From positions 255,623 to 319,622 of the forward strand of contig NW_017803302.1 of the NCBI RefSeq assembly GCF_001625305.1: 64,000 nucleotides of DNA. The letters run 5' to 3'. Source of the stretch: Branchiostoma belcheri. Lineage: Eukaryota > Chordata > Leptocardii > Amphioxiformes > Branchiostomatidae. The translations under genes were made by a program, and so were the position numbers. Shown piece after piece: positions 31,768-43,608 of this stretch; within the stretch, counting starts at the first letter, position 1, and every line of letters begins with the position of its first letter. The notes beneath the pieces were generated by a model that was not told the origin of the DNA, ran no database searches, and saw only the letters and a program-made list of their open reading frames with translations.

Positions 31768-32222
31768 TACAGACAAACCCCAAGTGAGCCTCGCTAGATC
31801 ACGCCACCGCACATCCTCCTCAGACAGGATGTACACATGTGCCGCCAGAAAGTAGTACGTGACAAGTTCGCAGCATCTGGTTTTAAGTGTTCGTTTTTGA
31901 ACTTTTGTCATAAATCCCGACTCTGACCAGTAGCAAAGTACTATAACCATGCTTGTTTATACAACTTGATGTATGATATCCCCGCCTTGGTATACAGCAA
32001 TTAGTACTAGTCCGGAGCGGATGGATACACATACAGAATATCCCGTCGCACACCGATCCAGCTTCAGTTGGAGAGGAAGGGCGGTGGTGTGAGGTGTCTG
32101 CTGAATTGTCTGGTTGTTTTGTGTTTGTGTTCTTCATTGTTTTCCAACTTACCAAGACTGAATCTTAAAGATGTGAAAGTTACTCGTATGTAGATGTGGA
32201 CAAGTTCCTGTAGAGGAAATTT
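31768..32222 (-). repeat. dispersed repeat family A, copy 2
   Basis: Second copy of the repeat at 832-1276, same orientation, clearly alignable through its length with several small indels. It retains the minus-strand segment beginning CELVTYYFLAAHVYILSEED, better than copy 1. Confidence 0.65.
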
Positions 32223-32395
32223 TTCCACACTATGTTTGTAGTCACAACAAATTCTCATTACTTCTTTCTCATGTTGACAATTACAGATATGAGATCTGTG
32301 ATGGAAGACATAGTCATACACAAATCATAGGGAACTAACAAAAAATATCAAACATTTATGTCCAAAGTTACCCCCTACATGGTCATGCATGCAAA

Positions 32396-32712
32396 TCATG
32401 GTGAATCACTGTCACTGGAGGATGAGGTTTCCACAGATGACTCACCAGAAAGCCTTTCTATCCCACTAACGTTTTCACTCATGCTGGTCTCGTCACCATG
32501 TTTCATTGTTTCATTTTCTACATTACTCTGCATGACTCCCTGAGGCTCACTCGTCATCTCTTGTGTGGCCTGATCGTCATCTATCCAGTACTCTCTTCTC
32601 ACACTAGTAGGTTCTGACCTGCTACTTGGCAGGTTTGACGGTATGCGTTTGGTAGTATTTGAACTTGGCTTGATATTCTTATCAATATACTTCTGACACT
32701 TGCAAATGATGT
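32396..32712 (-). CDS. acidic Ser/Glu-rich terminal exon, unknown
   Basis: An open reading from about 32712 (CKCQKYIDKNIKPSSNTTKR) through VRREYWIDDDQATQEMTSEP to a strongly acidic, Ser-rich end (SSVETSSSSDSDSP) and a stop. A possible acceptor (atttgcaag) precedes it. Disordered and acidic. Upstream, a Met-initiated segment (MANDRENTSDEELTYEEGEK) at about 32745-32820 and an exon at about 32850-32925 (EDMIDLYYEVCNELLEQDSI) look like parts of the same gene, but phases were not resolved. Confidence 0.4.
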
Positions 32713-32929
32713 TGCTTAGGCGCCGGCTGCGCCAGGGTGGCTATCTGACCAGAAACATCTTTTCACCTTCCTCGTATGTTAACTCTTCGTCAGACGTATT
32801 CTCTCGGTCGTTGGCCATTGCATCTAGCTGTACAGCACACCTTACTTATACTGTCTTGTTCGAGCAACTCATTGCACACTTCATAGTACAGGTCAATCAT
32901 ATCCTCTTTCTTTCCAGATCTTTCTAAAG

Positions 32930-33885
32930 GAGAGAGTTTATCATGTTAATATGAATTCACATCCTGCACTACAAACTGGGTCAACATGATCTTTGTTACA
33001 ATACTGGGCTTAAGTCTGCCTAGTGATGTCTTCTGTCCTACATCTCTCCTCCTCAGTTACATGAACAATTGTCTGACTCACTTAAGATCTTTTCTGGCTT
33101 AGCAAGAGTGATTCGTCAAACATCTTTATTTTTATTTGCCCGTGCGATCCTTTCAAAGTACACTAGGTTTGTAGTCAGCGGTTGAACTGTAATAGACGTG
33201 AATGGTTCGCTGAGCATGTGGGATACTTCTCTGCTCGGAGTCGGGTACTCCACACATCGACTTCTGTCTCCAGGCTGTACCGGTTGTAGGATGATGTAGT
33301 AGCGCTGTCAGCAACACCGATAACTCAGGAGAAGTGGACCCTCAGCTGTAGGACACAGGCAAGCAAAATGTTTAGAAACTAACTTCAGATCAGGTCAGAG
33401 TTTACTATTACAACCCGCAGTCTCTCCAATTAATTTCAAACATGCAAGCACGCTCAATTTAACATGGCCTTTTATTGTTTTTCATGTAATGTCCTGCACA
33501 CAAACATCTCAACACAAGGGTGGAAATAAGTAACTGCAGGTGTTACTCAGCTGCGAGTGGTACCCCCTTATTCCACGCCTTTGATGCCTTGGTTTTCTCC
33601 TCTAATTTGGCGTCCATGCCATCACTAAGGGACTTATTTCCGCCTGTAACCGACTCTGTTTTCTCGATGAGTCGGGAGGGAACATACACAGGTGTCCATG
33701 GAATCCAGCATGTCTAAGAGTTGGTATTTGGGGTAATATCTTCCATTGAAAAGTGGGAAGAAAACGTCGATGCCTGCTTGGATGTATTTGGTGTTGTTTC
33801 CTCTGGTGCCAATGCGGAAGTTCTGGACGGGTAAGGCATACAGGAAAAACTTTTCCTTTAATAGGAAAAGTGTTAGGAAAAAAGC
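32930..33885. other. no recognisable gene
   Basis: Mixed-composition sequence without splice-supported exons or repeat ends that I can recognise. Confidence 0.4.
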
Positions 33886-34560
33886 TTAGGAAAAGAAGAA
33901 CTTACACCCGGCCCTTGTCCACCGCTGCACGGATTCCTGTTCGCTCCCAGCCCCGGAGGATGGACTCTGTGTTGTTCGCGATACTGTCCATTGCTCCCAG
34001 CACTTCATCTTGGACAGCTTCAAGTCCACGGTTACGGATTCCAGGTCGCGGTCTTCCCTGTGCTCGGCGGTGAAGCTCTCGGCGTAGTAGGTGATGAATC
34101 TCTGCCGGAGTTCTTTCTTCAGGACGTAGTTTACTCCCCCATCGCAGTCCAGGGGCTGCAACTCGCCAGTGCAGCTGGCTGGCACGAAGACCGCGAGGAT
34201 GTTGTGCTGCTTGAGCTTCTCCAGTAGTGCTTGGTTCCGATGGGCCTTGAACACGTCGAAGATCGCGAGCCCGGGCTGTTCGGCGTCTAGTCCGAGGGCC
34301 TCCCTCTGTGCTTCCATGTACGGGATCAGGATGGTGTCAGCATACCAGTGCATGGTGTCCACGTTTGAACAGTGACTCTCACTGTGGTAGATGTCCCACT
34401 CGCTGGGAAAGCTGAACTTCGGGTGACACGCGTCTGTCTTCCCTTGGTAGAGTAGCTGCGGTGGTAGTAGCTGTTCCGACAAGGAGATGGAGGCGAAAAC
34501 ATTCATGACTGTCTCCACCGCCTCGAGTGTGTCTTCCGATCTGTCGCTTATGGCCTTAAG
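33886..34560 (-). pseudogene. pogo/jerky-like DDE_1 transposase, C-terminal half
   Basis: The frame reads LLPPQLLYQGKTDACHPKFS, then HSESHCSNVDTMHWYADTIL, IPYMEAQREALGLD, LAIFDVFKAHRNQALLEKL and CTGELQPLD. This is the catalytic core of another DDE_1 family: Asp of IFDVFK and Asp of LQPLD are 36 positions apart (35 residues between). The first catalytic Asp is missing because the 5' part is absent. After LKLSK the expected sequence continues only after a one-base shift (LGAMDSIANNTESILRGWER), and the exon ends at a GTAAGT donor. The 3' 200 bp recur at 55290-55500 with the same shift. Confidence 0.7.
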
Positions 34561-36411
34561 CTAGCAGACCCGGAGAAACCTGCGTGACTTTTTAACCGTA
34601 TGCCCTGTTACTCAACTGGTACATGTCATCTGTTTTGATCCCTACAACTCGATATTATATCACCCATACAGGTACATCGTGTCTGACTGGAAGGCTTTAT
34701 TAGCAGAGATGATGGGAATTGTAGGCACAACTGGTAATACAGAATACTCGGTTGGGTTAAGGCGGCCTAGGCTGATATTCATGTTTGAGTTCGGGCGTGT
34801 GCCTGCGCGATGGCCACAGACATGTTTTGAACCCGAATTATGTTCCGCCATATATATTGCGATATGACGTCATTCTAATAGAACGCGTGTTCGAATTCGG
34901 GGTTACCGGCGGTCATTTGTATGTTTCGCCTGTAAACCCGCGTTGTTACGCATTTTATTCACGGAGTATGACTAAACGGCTTTACGCGCAGCTGAAAACA
35001 GCATAATTGATCTTAAGAGTCATCCATGTTTACGTATTATCACTTTTTTATCAAAATTGTCCGAGGCTATTTTGCATATAAGTCGATATTTTTTAACTGT
35101 GGCGATTGTTTAACGAAAAATGACAGAAAATAGCTGTTTCTGTCCCTTTTGGCCCAAATAAACAATGTAACTGTCATTTAAAACGAAATAGCCTCGGACA
35201 AAAATAATAAATAGGGGGTTGGCTTTCTACTTGTAAAATAGCATGATGAAAGGTGTTGTTACCGCTTGCGCGTAAAGCCATGAAGTAAACAGCTTTTTTT
35301 AACCAAAATGCTGATTTTTAACCCAAAACTCCAGAAGTAGTAAAAACAAAACCTTTATTCAATGTGTTTCAAGTACTACTAGAACTGTGTGAAGTTTAGT
35401 TGTGGTACGACCAAGCTATCAAAAGTTACAGGCATATGTATTAAATAATACTCATAGTATGCCATAGGCTGCCTTAACCCAACCGAGTATAGTTAAATTT
35501 TGTTTAAAAACACTAAGTAGTCCTCATGTTTATATCACCAAGGAGGTTTAAATTCTGATATCACTAACAGGTAATGTTACATGACAAGTAATAGTCATCT
35601 TGTACACCTTTTCCTCTGGCTGCTACTATTTGGGACAGGCCTGATCAGATCAGCTGTTTCCATCAAATTCCTCTGGACCGTTATCACATAGGTTCAACTC
35701 TTATTTTAAATGTCAACTCAAGTCTCAATATACATGTTAAATTTTACAATTAATTCTTTTACCATCTCATTTTCAGGAAACTACTTCTGCATACAATGCT
35801 ACTGTACAAACGTAGGGTTGCCACAGTTCAGACACGGTATTACATTTTCCTATTTTGGGCGTGAGTGACATGCCAACAAGGCTTGTTGTGAGGAATGAGG
35901 GACTTCCCTGCATTCTACATAATCTGTTCAATAAATTAGTGATTTAGAGTTAGTGTACAAATCGATGACAGGTGTGTATATCAAACATTAATGATTTATT
36001 TACATGTAACCATGTTATCTGTTCAGATTACCCCCGTAGAACACATGAAACAGCTGTCAGATACATGACGGAAAGGAGACCAGAGACCATCAGAACCTCC
36101 CAGTGATGAAGATCCCCTGGAAGAACATCATCATTGACACCTTGCATATGTAAGTGATATTACCTAAAATAGGATGAAGCTTGAAACTAATTCGAATTTC
36201 ATTGCATTTATCACATTGTGGGCAATTATATGCGCTGTAAGGCCACACTGATTTAATTTTGGATGACATCCTCTGGGGACCACAAAACTAATGCGAGAGG
36301 GCGAAAAAAAAATCCAGCAAAAAAAAAGACTGCTTAACCGCAGGAATACAAAGTCGATATTGCGGATTGAACCACAGGACACAGTGACTGGATCAAACAA
36401 ACAAGTTTTTA
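34561..36411. other. long interval without clear genes
   Basis: No exon I would defend. At about 35778-35870 a plus-strand segment after an acceptor-like ttttcag reads GNYFCIQCYCTNVG with a Cys cluster, then a stop; this is weak. A further acceptor/donor pair near 36123-36160 is also inconclusive. Confidence 0.35.
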
Positions 36412-36479
36412 TTTGCAGGAGGTAGATGTAGATAGTATTATTCTGGTCTCATCCTCCTTCACAGCTTCCTCCTTCACAG

Positions 36480-36665
36480 CTTCCTCCGGAGCTCCTTCAC
36501 AGCATCCTCCTTCACAGCATCCTCCTTCACAGCATCCTCCTTCACAGCATCCTCCTTCACAGCATCCTCCTTCACAGCATCCTCCTTCACAGCATCCTCC
36601 TTCGCAGCTTCCTTCTTCGCAGCTTCCTTCTTCGCAGCTTCCTCCTTTGCAGTTTTCTCTCCCTA
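36480..36665 (-). CDS. terminal exon with KEDAV pentapeptide repeats
   Basis: Starts after an acceptor (ttctctccctgtag-like, ctgtag/GGAGAGAAAACT) and reads GEKTAKEEAAKKEAAKKEAA, then KEDAV repeated seven times, KELRRKL and a stop. The 15-bp units lie at 36497-36600. Lys/Ala/Glu-rich repeats like this occur in histone-H1-like tails and other nucleic-acid-associated proteins. An indel in the array shifts the frame relative to a further related segment down to 36412. AATAAA lies at 36411-36416. The exon at 36909-36970 is the probable preceding exon. Confidence 0.5.
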
Positions 36666-36894
36666 CAGAAAAAACGTAAAACGTATTGCTTGACCTACAT
36701 TGTAGGTAGATATATACATTAATTATAACTTATATACAGTATATAGTTTATACTTTATACCCTGTAGAAGTGCATACAACAAGGGGATTGAATACATGTG
36801 AATTTTATTTCAGATAAAAAGTTTGAGATCAATATTTTGGGCAAAATGTAAAAGGTAGAGCAGAAATAATAACCACCTGAAAGTTAGTGGTCCA

Positions 36895-36970
36895 TCTTCT
36901 TCCTCTCTAGATCTCTTCCTCTTCTGCTTTCTCTTCACTCTTGTACGCTCTCCAACACCAGCTTTGCACA
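36895..36970 (-). CDS. basic NLS-like exon
   Basis: Between acceptor (ctttgtag) and donor (CAG/gtggtt). It encodes VCKAGVGERTRVKRKQKRKR, then SREEEDGPLTF. A classical bipartite-looking basic nuclear localisation segment. Joins in phase 0 to the preceding exon ending CIHPVCQ/gtaggt (37130-37293). Confidence 0.5.
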
Positions 36971-37129
36971 CCTACAAAGGACATGGTATGCAAAAATGAT
37001 TTACTTGGAATGTATGTTTCCAAATAAAATTGAAATAAAGTGTATTGTAAGTTACAACATTACTAATGCAGGTGAGAATGAATGTACAATTAAAACATGA
37101 GGTACACAATAATATCTAACCTACCTGGC

Positions 37130-37295
37130 ACACTGGGTGAATGCACTGAAACTCTTGCAGTTTCTCTGGAGGGATGGGAAGCGTGTTTGTTTCCCCACAC
37201 ATCCAGCAGACCAGTGGCAGAATGGTCAGCGCCCTAGACTTGACTTGCGCAGAGTAGTAATACACCTGGTGCACTACATGAAAGAGCCCTGCACA
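37130..37295 (-). CDS. Cys-rich exon of the same minus-strand gene
   Basis: Between acceptor (cgttttgtgcag) and donor (CAG/gtaggt). Reads GLFHVVHQVYYYSAQVKSRA, then LPLVCWMCGETNTLPIPPEK and FQCIHPVCQ. The C-x2-C and C-x5-C pairs, continued by the Cys of the next exon, could bind zinc. Family not recognised. Confidence 0.5.
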
Positions 37296-37609
37296 AAACG
37301 GATGTGAAACAGAGAAATAAAAATCATTTTTCAAAGAGGAAATTTTGTGAAAATTTGCGAGAGCTCAATATTAAAAGAACACCCAACAGAAAACCAACAA
37401 AAACTTGCATTAAGAAATGCATCTTGTTGGAAATTTGCATTATGATTACAATATTATAATCAACATACAACTACTGTACATCATTGACAACTTTATTTTG
37501 TCTGTATCATAACACGTGTACGCGCCCCTCCCCATAAATTTTGCTGCGTTCCCAGATTGTCGATCAAAATCAGAAAAACAAAACAAACAAAAAAATAACT
37601 GAACTATTC

Positions 37610-37945
37610 TTACCTCAAAAGCTGACTTCTGCTGACAATCTTCGGCTTTAGTAGTTGCAGTTTTGTCAACAACAATACGGACAAAACAGCCGAAACTGAG
37701 AAGTGGCCTGACCCACTTTAAGGCCACCTCAACTCTCCCGGCCATTTCTCTCATCGTTGTGGCCGCTCTGGCATGTCTGGAAAGGACGTCTGTCCGGGCG
37801 ATACTCGCTGGCTACCACGAGTCGCTCGTAAAGCTGGGCAAACGTTAAAATCCCCCTCGCCAATGTCGATGGCATACCAGTCGACAACAACGCCTCCAGT
37901 TTTCCTCTGTACTTTGACGTATTTTGAGGAGAACGCTGCCGCCAT
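37610..37945 (-). CDS. candidate first exon of the same gene
   Basis: An ATG at 37945 in a GC-rich leader context (MAAAFSSKYVKVQRKTGGVV, then VDWYAIDIGEGDFN) stays open to 37751. A second frame from 37754 (MREMAGRVEVALKWVRPLLS through VVDKTATTKAEDCQQKSAFE) ends at a good donor GAG/gtaaga. The real protein probably uses parts of both, via an unrecognised intron or an indel. Neither donor phase matches the exon at 37130-37295 exactly, so the model is incomplete. Confidence 0.4.
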
Positions 37946-38693
37946 CTTGCTAAACTTCGTTCTTGTGGCTAGTACGCAAAAGGTTCATTTACGACAAAAT
38001 TGACGTTTTGCGGTAGTACAAAAGAAGTTTTACGATAAGCCGCCCTTTTGCGGCATTCATGAGTCGGCAGTCTGTACCGAGTTGCAGCGGAGTTCCATGA
38101 AGCCTCAAAAGACATGATTTTTTTACAACAAGCTAAAATCAATGCGCGCGCGAATGTCATCCAAAAAATTAAATCGGTGTGGCCTAAACTGACATGAGAT
38201 ATCAATATTTATGAAAATGCTGGAACATCAATAAAACTCACTGATACGCAAACATGACATGACGTTGCGTATGAGAGACTCCAATTTGTTTATTCTTTAG
38301 TACTCATACATAACAGAAACTACAAACATCAAAATCAAGAAGCATACACGTCAGGAATGCATTTTATTCCTTAGACCCTCCTTCGTTTACTGTTTTTATA
38401 CAACATAGATTGTACCCGTGGCAATCGTTGTGCAATAAACTTTTTTTTTAAATCTTTCTTTATTTGAGTTTTATAAATGAACAAAAAAGCATGGCAATAT
38501 ATAACTGATACATGTCGTACCGCAAAACAAATAATAATACACCTGGGAACAGAAATATTAACTGTTTAGTAACCCCAATGCCGAAAACATATCATTTATC
38601 CTTTAGAGTAGATCACAAATGTATCCTCTAGAATAGATCACAAATTACCTATAATAATATATTATCTATTAGTTGCCTACTACATGTGCCTCT

Positions 38694-39530
38694 TTAAACA
38701 GAAAATACAGTATTAAAATTTCCCCATTTTCCCTTATGTTTATGTACTTTATCTTGTCTATATGCAATGTTCAATTCCAGTTTGTAAATATAGGAAACAA
38801 AGGATTCAAAGGCAGACAAATTTAAAGAATAATTCTTGTGTCTAAAAACAAATATCTTCCCAAGAAGAAGAATAACATTGGACAGAACAGGGCAACGGTC
38901 ACCTGAGGTACCAAAAATTATATTGAGTGCATTAATATGCAAATGATTATTTGTTATTTCAAAGAACCAGTTGTCCACCTGACCCCAAAAATTTGCAGTT
39001 ATTGGACAGTCCCAGAACAGGTGGACTACTGTTTCTTCTTCCTCTTTACAAAGGCTACATAAGGGGGAGTCTATCAAACCCCATATATACAATATTTTGT
39101 TACATGGTAGAAATTTAAACAGCAATTTATATTGAAACATGCGGATATTAGAATCAATAGAAATTTTATAAGGCAGACTGTATATCTTATTCCATGGGAG
39201 CGGAGTATCAAAGTATTCTTCCCATGAAAGCTTTATTTTTTCAGAGGAATCCCATAGGCTAGCTTCGTTCATATAAAATCGGTACAAAATTTTGTTAATA
39301 TTTCTATTCTGAAGCCAGCCTATGTATCTACATATAGGGAGACAGACGCCCAATGTTGGAGGCTTCTGTTTCAACATTTTCTTCCAAGCAAGTGGAATGG
39401 CAGAAGTTAGTTGGTTGTATTCAAACTCAGAGCATACTTCCCCAAATTTTTGGCTGAGATCGTTATATGTAAGAAATCTATTTTCGGAGTCCAGAATGTC
39501 ATTTACAAAGATAATCCCCCTACTAAACAA
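38694..39530 (-). pseudogene. LINE ORF2 C-terminal region
   Basis: A 278-codon open segment of the L1/Tx1-type element. It includes FSRGIIFVNDILDSENRFLT (the typical domain after RT), PLAWKKMLKQ and the zinc-binding-like SPLCSLCKEEEETVVHLFWD. Upstream coding continues to about 39590 and is then cut by the Penelope-like fragment. Confidence 0.75.
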
Positions 39531-39599
39531 TATTTGTGAAAAAGAAAGGTTTTCTATTCGAATGAAAGCTCATCTGTGTTGGTAGAATCCATAGTTAAA

Positions 39600-40350
39600 G
39601 AGTTTGACTTGTTCCAACACAAGAAGAAGAACTCACCATAAATTTTCGGCTGATCCCGTCAACCTTCGTCAGATTTGTGATGCAGTCGCTGACTTTCCGG
39701 AAGTCGGAAACGTGATGACGTCAGGAGTGCATCAAAAGTGGCGGGAAGACGGTATCTCCCACCATCACGGTTCAGAGAGGGTTGGTGGGCCCTGATGTAA
39801 ACTGCCTCCTTCACGCCTCTCACAAAGTAATCCTGCTCTACTGCTCCGTATATAGAATGCGCACCTTGTCCAATGTAACTGTATGTCCGGGGGACTCGAT
39901 GTGTGTGTGTTGCGACACTTCCGATGTGTTTGAACTAGCTATAGGGCGCCTGTGTTCCAAAAATCTAGTCATGAGAGACCGTTCTGTTTCCCCTATGTAT
40001 GTCTCTGGGCAAGGTCCTCTGATATTTTGACCTGCGCACCGAATGTGATAAATCACGCCACACTTTTGTTCTTTGGGGGTTCTGTCTTTGGGGGCCACTA
40101 ATAGCTGTCTTAACGTACGGGTCGGTTTGAAACACGTTTTTAAGAAAGGTTTTCTATTAATAGTTATGTTCGAATTCAGACATAAAAGTTGCTGTTTGAC
40201 CTCTACAACCCCCTCAGGCGGCCGAAGTTGGAACTTCAACCAAGCCTGAATAACGTGAGAAAAGAACGTACTTATTGGTGATCGTCTTCCCATAAGTGAT
40301 TCAAAATCCACAGTTTTCAGTTGACAAAAGGGAAACAAATTCGTTCGAAA
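39600..40350 (-). mobile_element. Penelope-like element 3' fragment with GIY-YIG domain
   Basis: The frame from 40338 contains TLRQLLVAPKDRTPKEQKCG, then GVIYHIRCAGQ, ETYIGETERSLMTRFLEHRR and HIESPGHTVTLDKVRIL. GVIY and YIGET..S...R..EH are the GIY-YIG nuclease core, placed after the RT in Penelope-like retroelements. After a frameshift near 39845 the C-terminal tail follows (YFVRGVKEAVYIRAHQPSLN, then RDGGRYRLP), also typical. The reverse transcriptase is absent, so it is a 5'-truncated copy nested in the LINE. Confidence 0.85.
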
Positions 40351-40369
40351 TATGGTACTTGATCAGAAA

Positions 40370-41585
40370 ATTAACTTGGACAAAACCACTCCTTATTCAA
40401 ATACAATTTTGGTAACCAGGAACCTTTCAAAGTGAAATCTACAGCCCGCAAATTTCTAAGTTTCAGCCCCCCCCCCCCATTTTCGTAAAGAGCATACAAT
40501 GTTTTCCTTTTAACCCTCTCAGGACCATCTCCCCATAGAAACCTAAATATCTTTTTCTCATATCGATTAAAAAAGTCAGGGGGACGGGAGAGAGGTTAAT
40601 AAGAAAATGAACTGTGGGACAATTACTGTATTGACTAGAATAATTTTGCCCATAAGGGTTAGACCTTTGGATTTCCAAAGCATTAATAATTTATCTATTT
40701 TGTCAAATTTTCTACAATATCACACAAAAGTTTTGGAATATGAATTTCTAAAATATCAACCGAGCCATCTGTCTAGTGGATTGGAAGTGGACACGGTAGA
40801 TTTGTGCCCTTAAGAGAGCCAATCCGTAATATTATACACTTATCAAAATTTGGACATAAACCTGATAATAAAGCAAAATGTTCCAGGTCCTTAACCATAG
40901 CATACAAAGAAGCCAGTTCTGGGGCGAGGGGGAAATTTGAATCGTCCGCATACTGCGAAACTTTAGATATAATACCAAACGTATGCAAGCCCTTTATTTC
41001 TATATTATTCCTAATTTTACTGGCAAGCAACTCGACTCCAAGAATGAAAAGATAAGGGGATAGGGGGCAGCCTTGTCGGACCCCACGGGGCAGGTTAAAG
41101 GATTTAGAAATAAAGCCATTATTTATAATTTTGCTAGAGATGTCATTATAAAGAATTTTTATCCACGTAATAAAAGAATCACCAAAGCCAAACTATTTTA
41201 GTACTTTAAAGATAAAATCTAATCCAATCGTGTCGAATGCCTTTTCAAAATCGGCAATAAATATAAGACCGGTCATTTCATTTTTCTCATAATACTCTAT
41301 GATTTCTAAAAATCTTCGTATATTATCGCTAATGCAGCGCCCGTGCAAGAATCCAGTTTGGTCGTACGATATCAAGTTCGAAATAACATTTCTCATGCGA
41401 CGGGCGAGGCATTTTGATAATATACGTGTGTCACAATTAAGAAGTGTGATTGGGCGCCAATTTTTAATATATGAAGGATCTTTATCCTGTCCCGTGGGAT
41501 CCTGCTTAAGTATCAATGAAATGAGACCTACTTTTTGTGTATCTGATAAATGATGTTCTTTAAAAGAAAAATTGAAACACTTCAA
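40370..41585 (-). pseudogene. LINE ORF2 reverse transcriptase region
   Basis: Contains SYDQTGFLHGRCISDNIRRF, LIFIADFEKAFDTIGLDF, the YADD box variant (VSQYADDSNFPLAPELAS) and, after frame changes, FRFLWGDGPERVKRKTL. The QYADD motif keeps both catalytic Asp residues, but stops and shifts between segments make the copy dead. Confidence 0.75.
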
Positions 41586-42841
41586 GCATAGGCTGCTTCA
41601 AACAATTGAAGAAGGTTTTGTAAAAATCAACTGGTAGGCCGTCTAAACCTGGGGCTTTCCCGGAGGAAAAAGAATTAATTGCTTCCTTCAGTTCCATTTC
41701 TGTTATTAAACCGTCACATTCCCCCCTCCCCTCAGCTGACAAAGGCTCACTTTTAAATTTCGGAAAAAAAGGCTCAAATATCTCCTCATCTAATAACATA
41801 GGCGGCTCCTTAAAAGAATAAAGGTTATGGTAAAATTTGATTTGTTCCTCAAGAATTTCTAATGGGTTGGTTATGGTATGATTATCTTCGGCAATAAATT
41901 TCGACATATTTTTTCTAGATTTGTCTCTTGTGACTAAGTTCATAAAAATTTGGTACATTTTTCACCTTGTTCCATCCACTTGGCTCTCTTATTGGCGATC
42001 AAAGTGTTTGATTTAACCTGGTAAAACAATTCTAATTCGTTTTTCTTTTTCTGTAACGTATTAAATATGTTGGAATCAGATATAGTATCTAATTTCTCCT
42101 GCAGGCTGCAGATTTCTCTTGTTAGAAAGATTTCAGTTTTCCTATGCTGTTTGTATTTCCAAGAAGAATATTTGATAATATGCCCACGAACACAACATTT
42201 AAATGTTGAAGAAGATCCCCCCCCCCATTCTGATTGCCATTCTGTTTCCACAGATTAACGAGTGGGTTTCCTGTACGCAGTAGATTTGAAAAGATTTATC
42301 CTTTAACCAAGTAAATACTTCATTTGCGCCATGCAAAAAGAAAATGCTAATAAATGTTATATATAAACAAGGGAAGGGCGTCCGCAGAAAGCGAAGGTTA
42401 AAGTTCAACAACCGAATGTTTGTATCACATCTTCCGGTCAAATTTGGGTTACTAGCATCATAGTCAACACTACAATAAAGAACATATTTACATTTAAGTA
42501 CACAAAAACAAGTGACGTGCCATGCATACATATAATGAAACATGATCCAACTTACTACAAAAGAGGCAACTCTACAATGGTCAACTATTTTCGTTGAATG
42601 AAAGAAAAGATCAGGATTTTCAATTTTCTAGTTTCTATTTCCAACATCTCGTTTCCATTACATCAATACACCGGACCGAAAATCAGATTTTCCATTCAAA
42701 GAAAAGAAATTTTAGCATTTATGTAACATTTCTATCTTTTGACATCATTACACAAAGAAACAAGCCAACTTTTCCAGTCGACAGTCAGGATTTTCTCAGT
42801 CAATTCATCAACAAAAAAAGGAAATCTTCCATCCGCTTATC

Positions 42842-43556
42842 TCAAGGGCATTCTACTTCTTTGGCCAGGGGTTCAAAAACATTGGTCTTTTTAACGTCTG
42901 GTTGTAGCTCTGGTGACTGTGAAGCTTGTCGTTTGGCGAAAGACTTCCTGCGCTGCGACACAAACTCCGGATCCCCCGGTATGTCTGCCACGCCCTGCTG
43001 CAAATCCTCCTGGCTGGTCAGCAGCACCCGCTGGTCACCACGTGTAGCCCAGATTCTCCCCTCAATAGTCACTCACACAGCTGACAAGACTGATCCATTT
43101 GCAACCAATTTCTTAGCTTGGTACAAGAGTGCCCTGCTCGCAGGGGATAGGTCTGGACGGACTGAGATGAAAGACCCTGCTTCGTTCTTCTTCCCTTTCA
43201 GGGCCTTCCTCGCATCGTAGACCTTTCGTTTAGCCAAGAAGGTTTGAGAATTTAACAATAATGTGTCGCCCTGATCCTTTGGCACCCAAGTAATGAATGT
43301 TGTCTATTTCCCCCAGCATGATGGTCACCTGTAGGTACTCTTGAGCAAATTCTACGAATTTTGCAGGGAGATCTTTTTGGTCGTAGTTATCTGGGAAGCC
43401 CCACACACGCAGACAATTCTTCCTAGAATACTGATCGCTATGGAACTGGCCTGCTTCCAGTGATTTAATCTTTTCCTGGAGGGTCTTTATCAAATCATCT
43501 TGGGTCAATAAACTTTGACTTGACCATAAAATACAGCCATCACCCTTAATGTCCAA
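42842..43556 (-). pseudogene. LINE ORF1-like protein remnant
   Basis: From 43556: a helical segment (LIKTLQEKIKSLEAGQFHSD), then QYSRKNCLRVWGFPDN and HYLGAKGSGRHIIVKFSN (RRM-like of L1 ORF1p), a frameshift, then KVYDARKALKGKK and RALLYQAKKLVANG. Nucleic-acid-binding chaperone of L1-type elements. At least two frame disruptions. Confidence 0.65.
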
Positions 43557-43608
43557 AGCATTATTTAGAAATCAGCCATGATTGGATGGAATGATTCTGT
43601 CTCTCTTC

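Larger units (their letters stand above)
38441..43560 (-). mobile_element. L1/Tx1-type LINE, decayed, with nested insertion
   Basis: The 3' end is marked by a T9 run at 38441-38449 (minus-strand poly(A)). ORF1-like sequence at 42842-43556 has a coiled-coil/RRM-type segment (QYSRKNCLRVWGFPDNYD, then VYDARKALKGKK and ALLYQAKKLVANG). ORF2: endonuclease start (WLKDKSFQIYCVQETHSL) with most of the domain deleted, RT (ITLLNCDTRILSKCLARRM, FIADFEKAFDTIGLDFIF) and a C-terminal Cys/His segment (CSLCKEEEETVVHLFWDC). Several frame changes exist. A Penelope-like fragment interrupts it at about 39600-40350. Confidence 0.8.

Noticed and set aside
36413-36679. Plus-strand frame with SQHPP repeats
   Set aside because: Antisense of the KEDAV-repeat exon, which has an acceptor site and a poly(A) signal on the minus strand.
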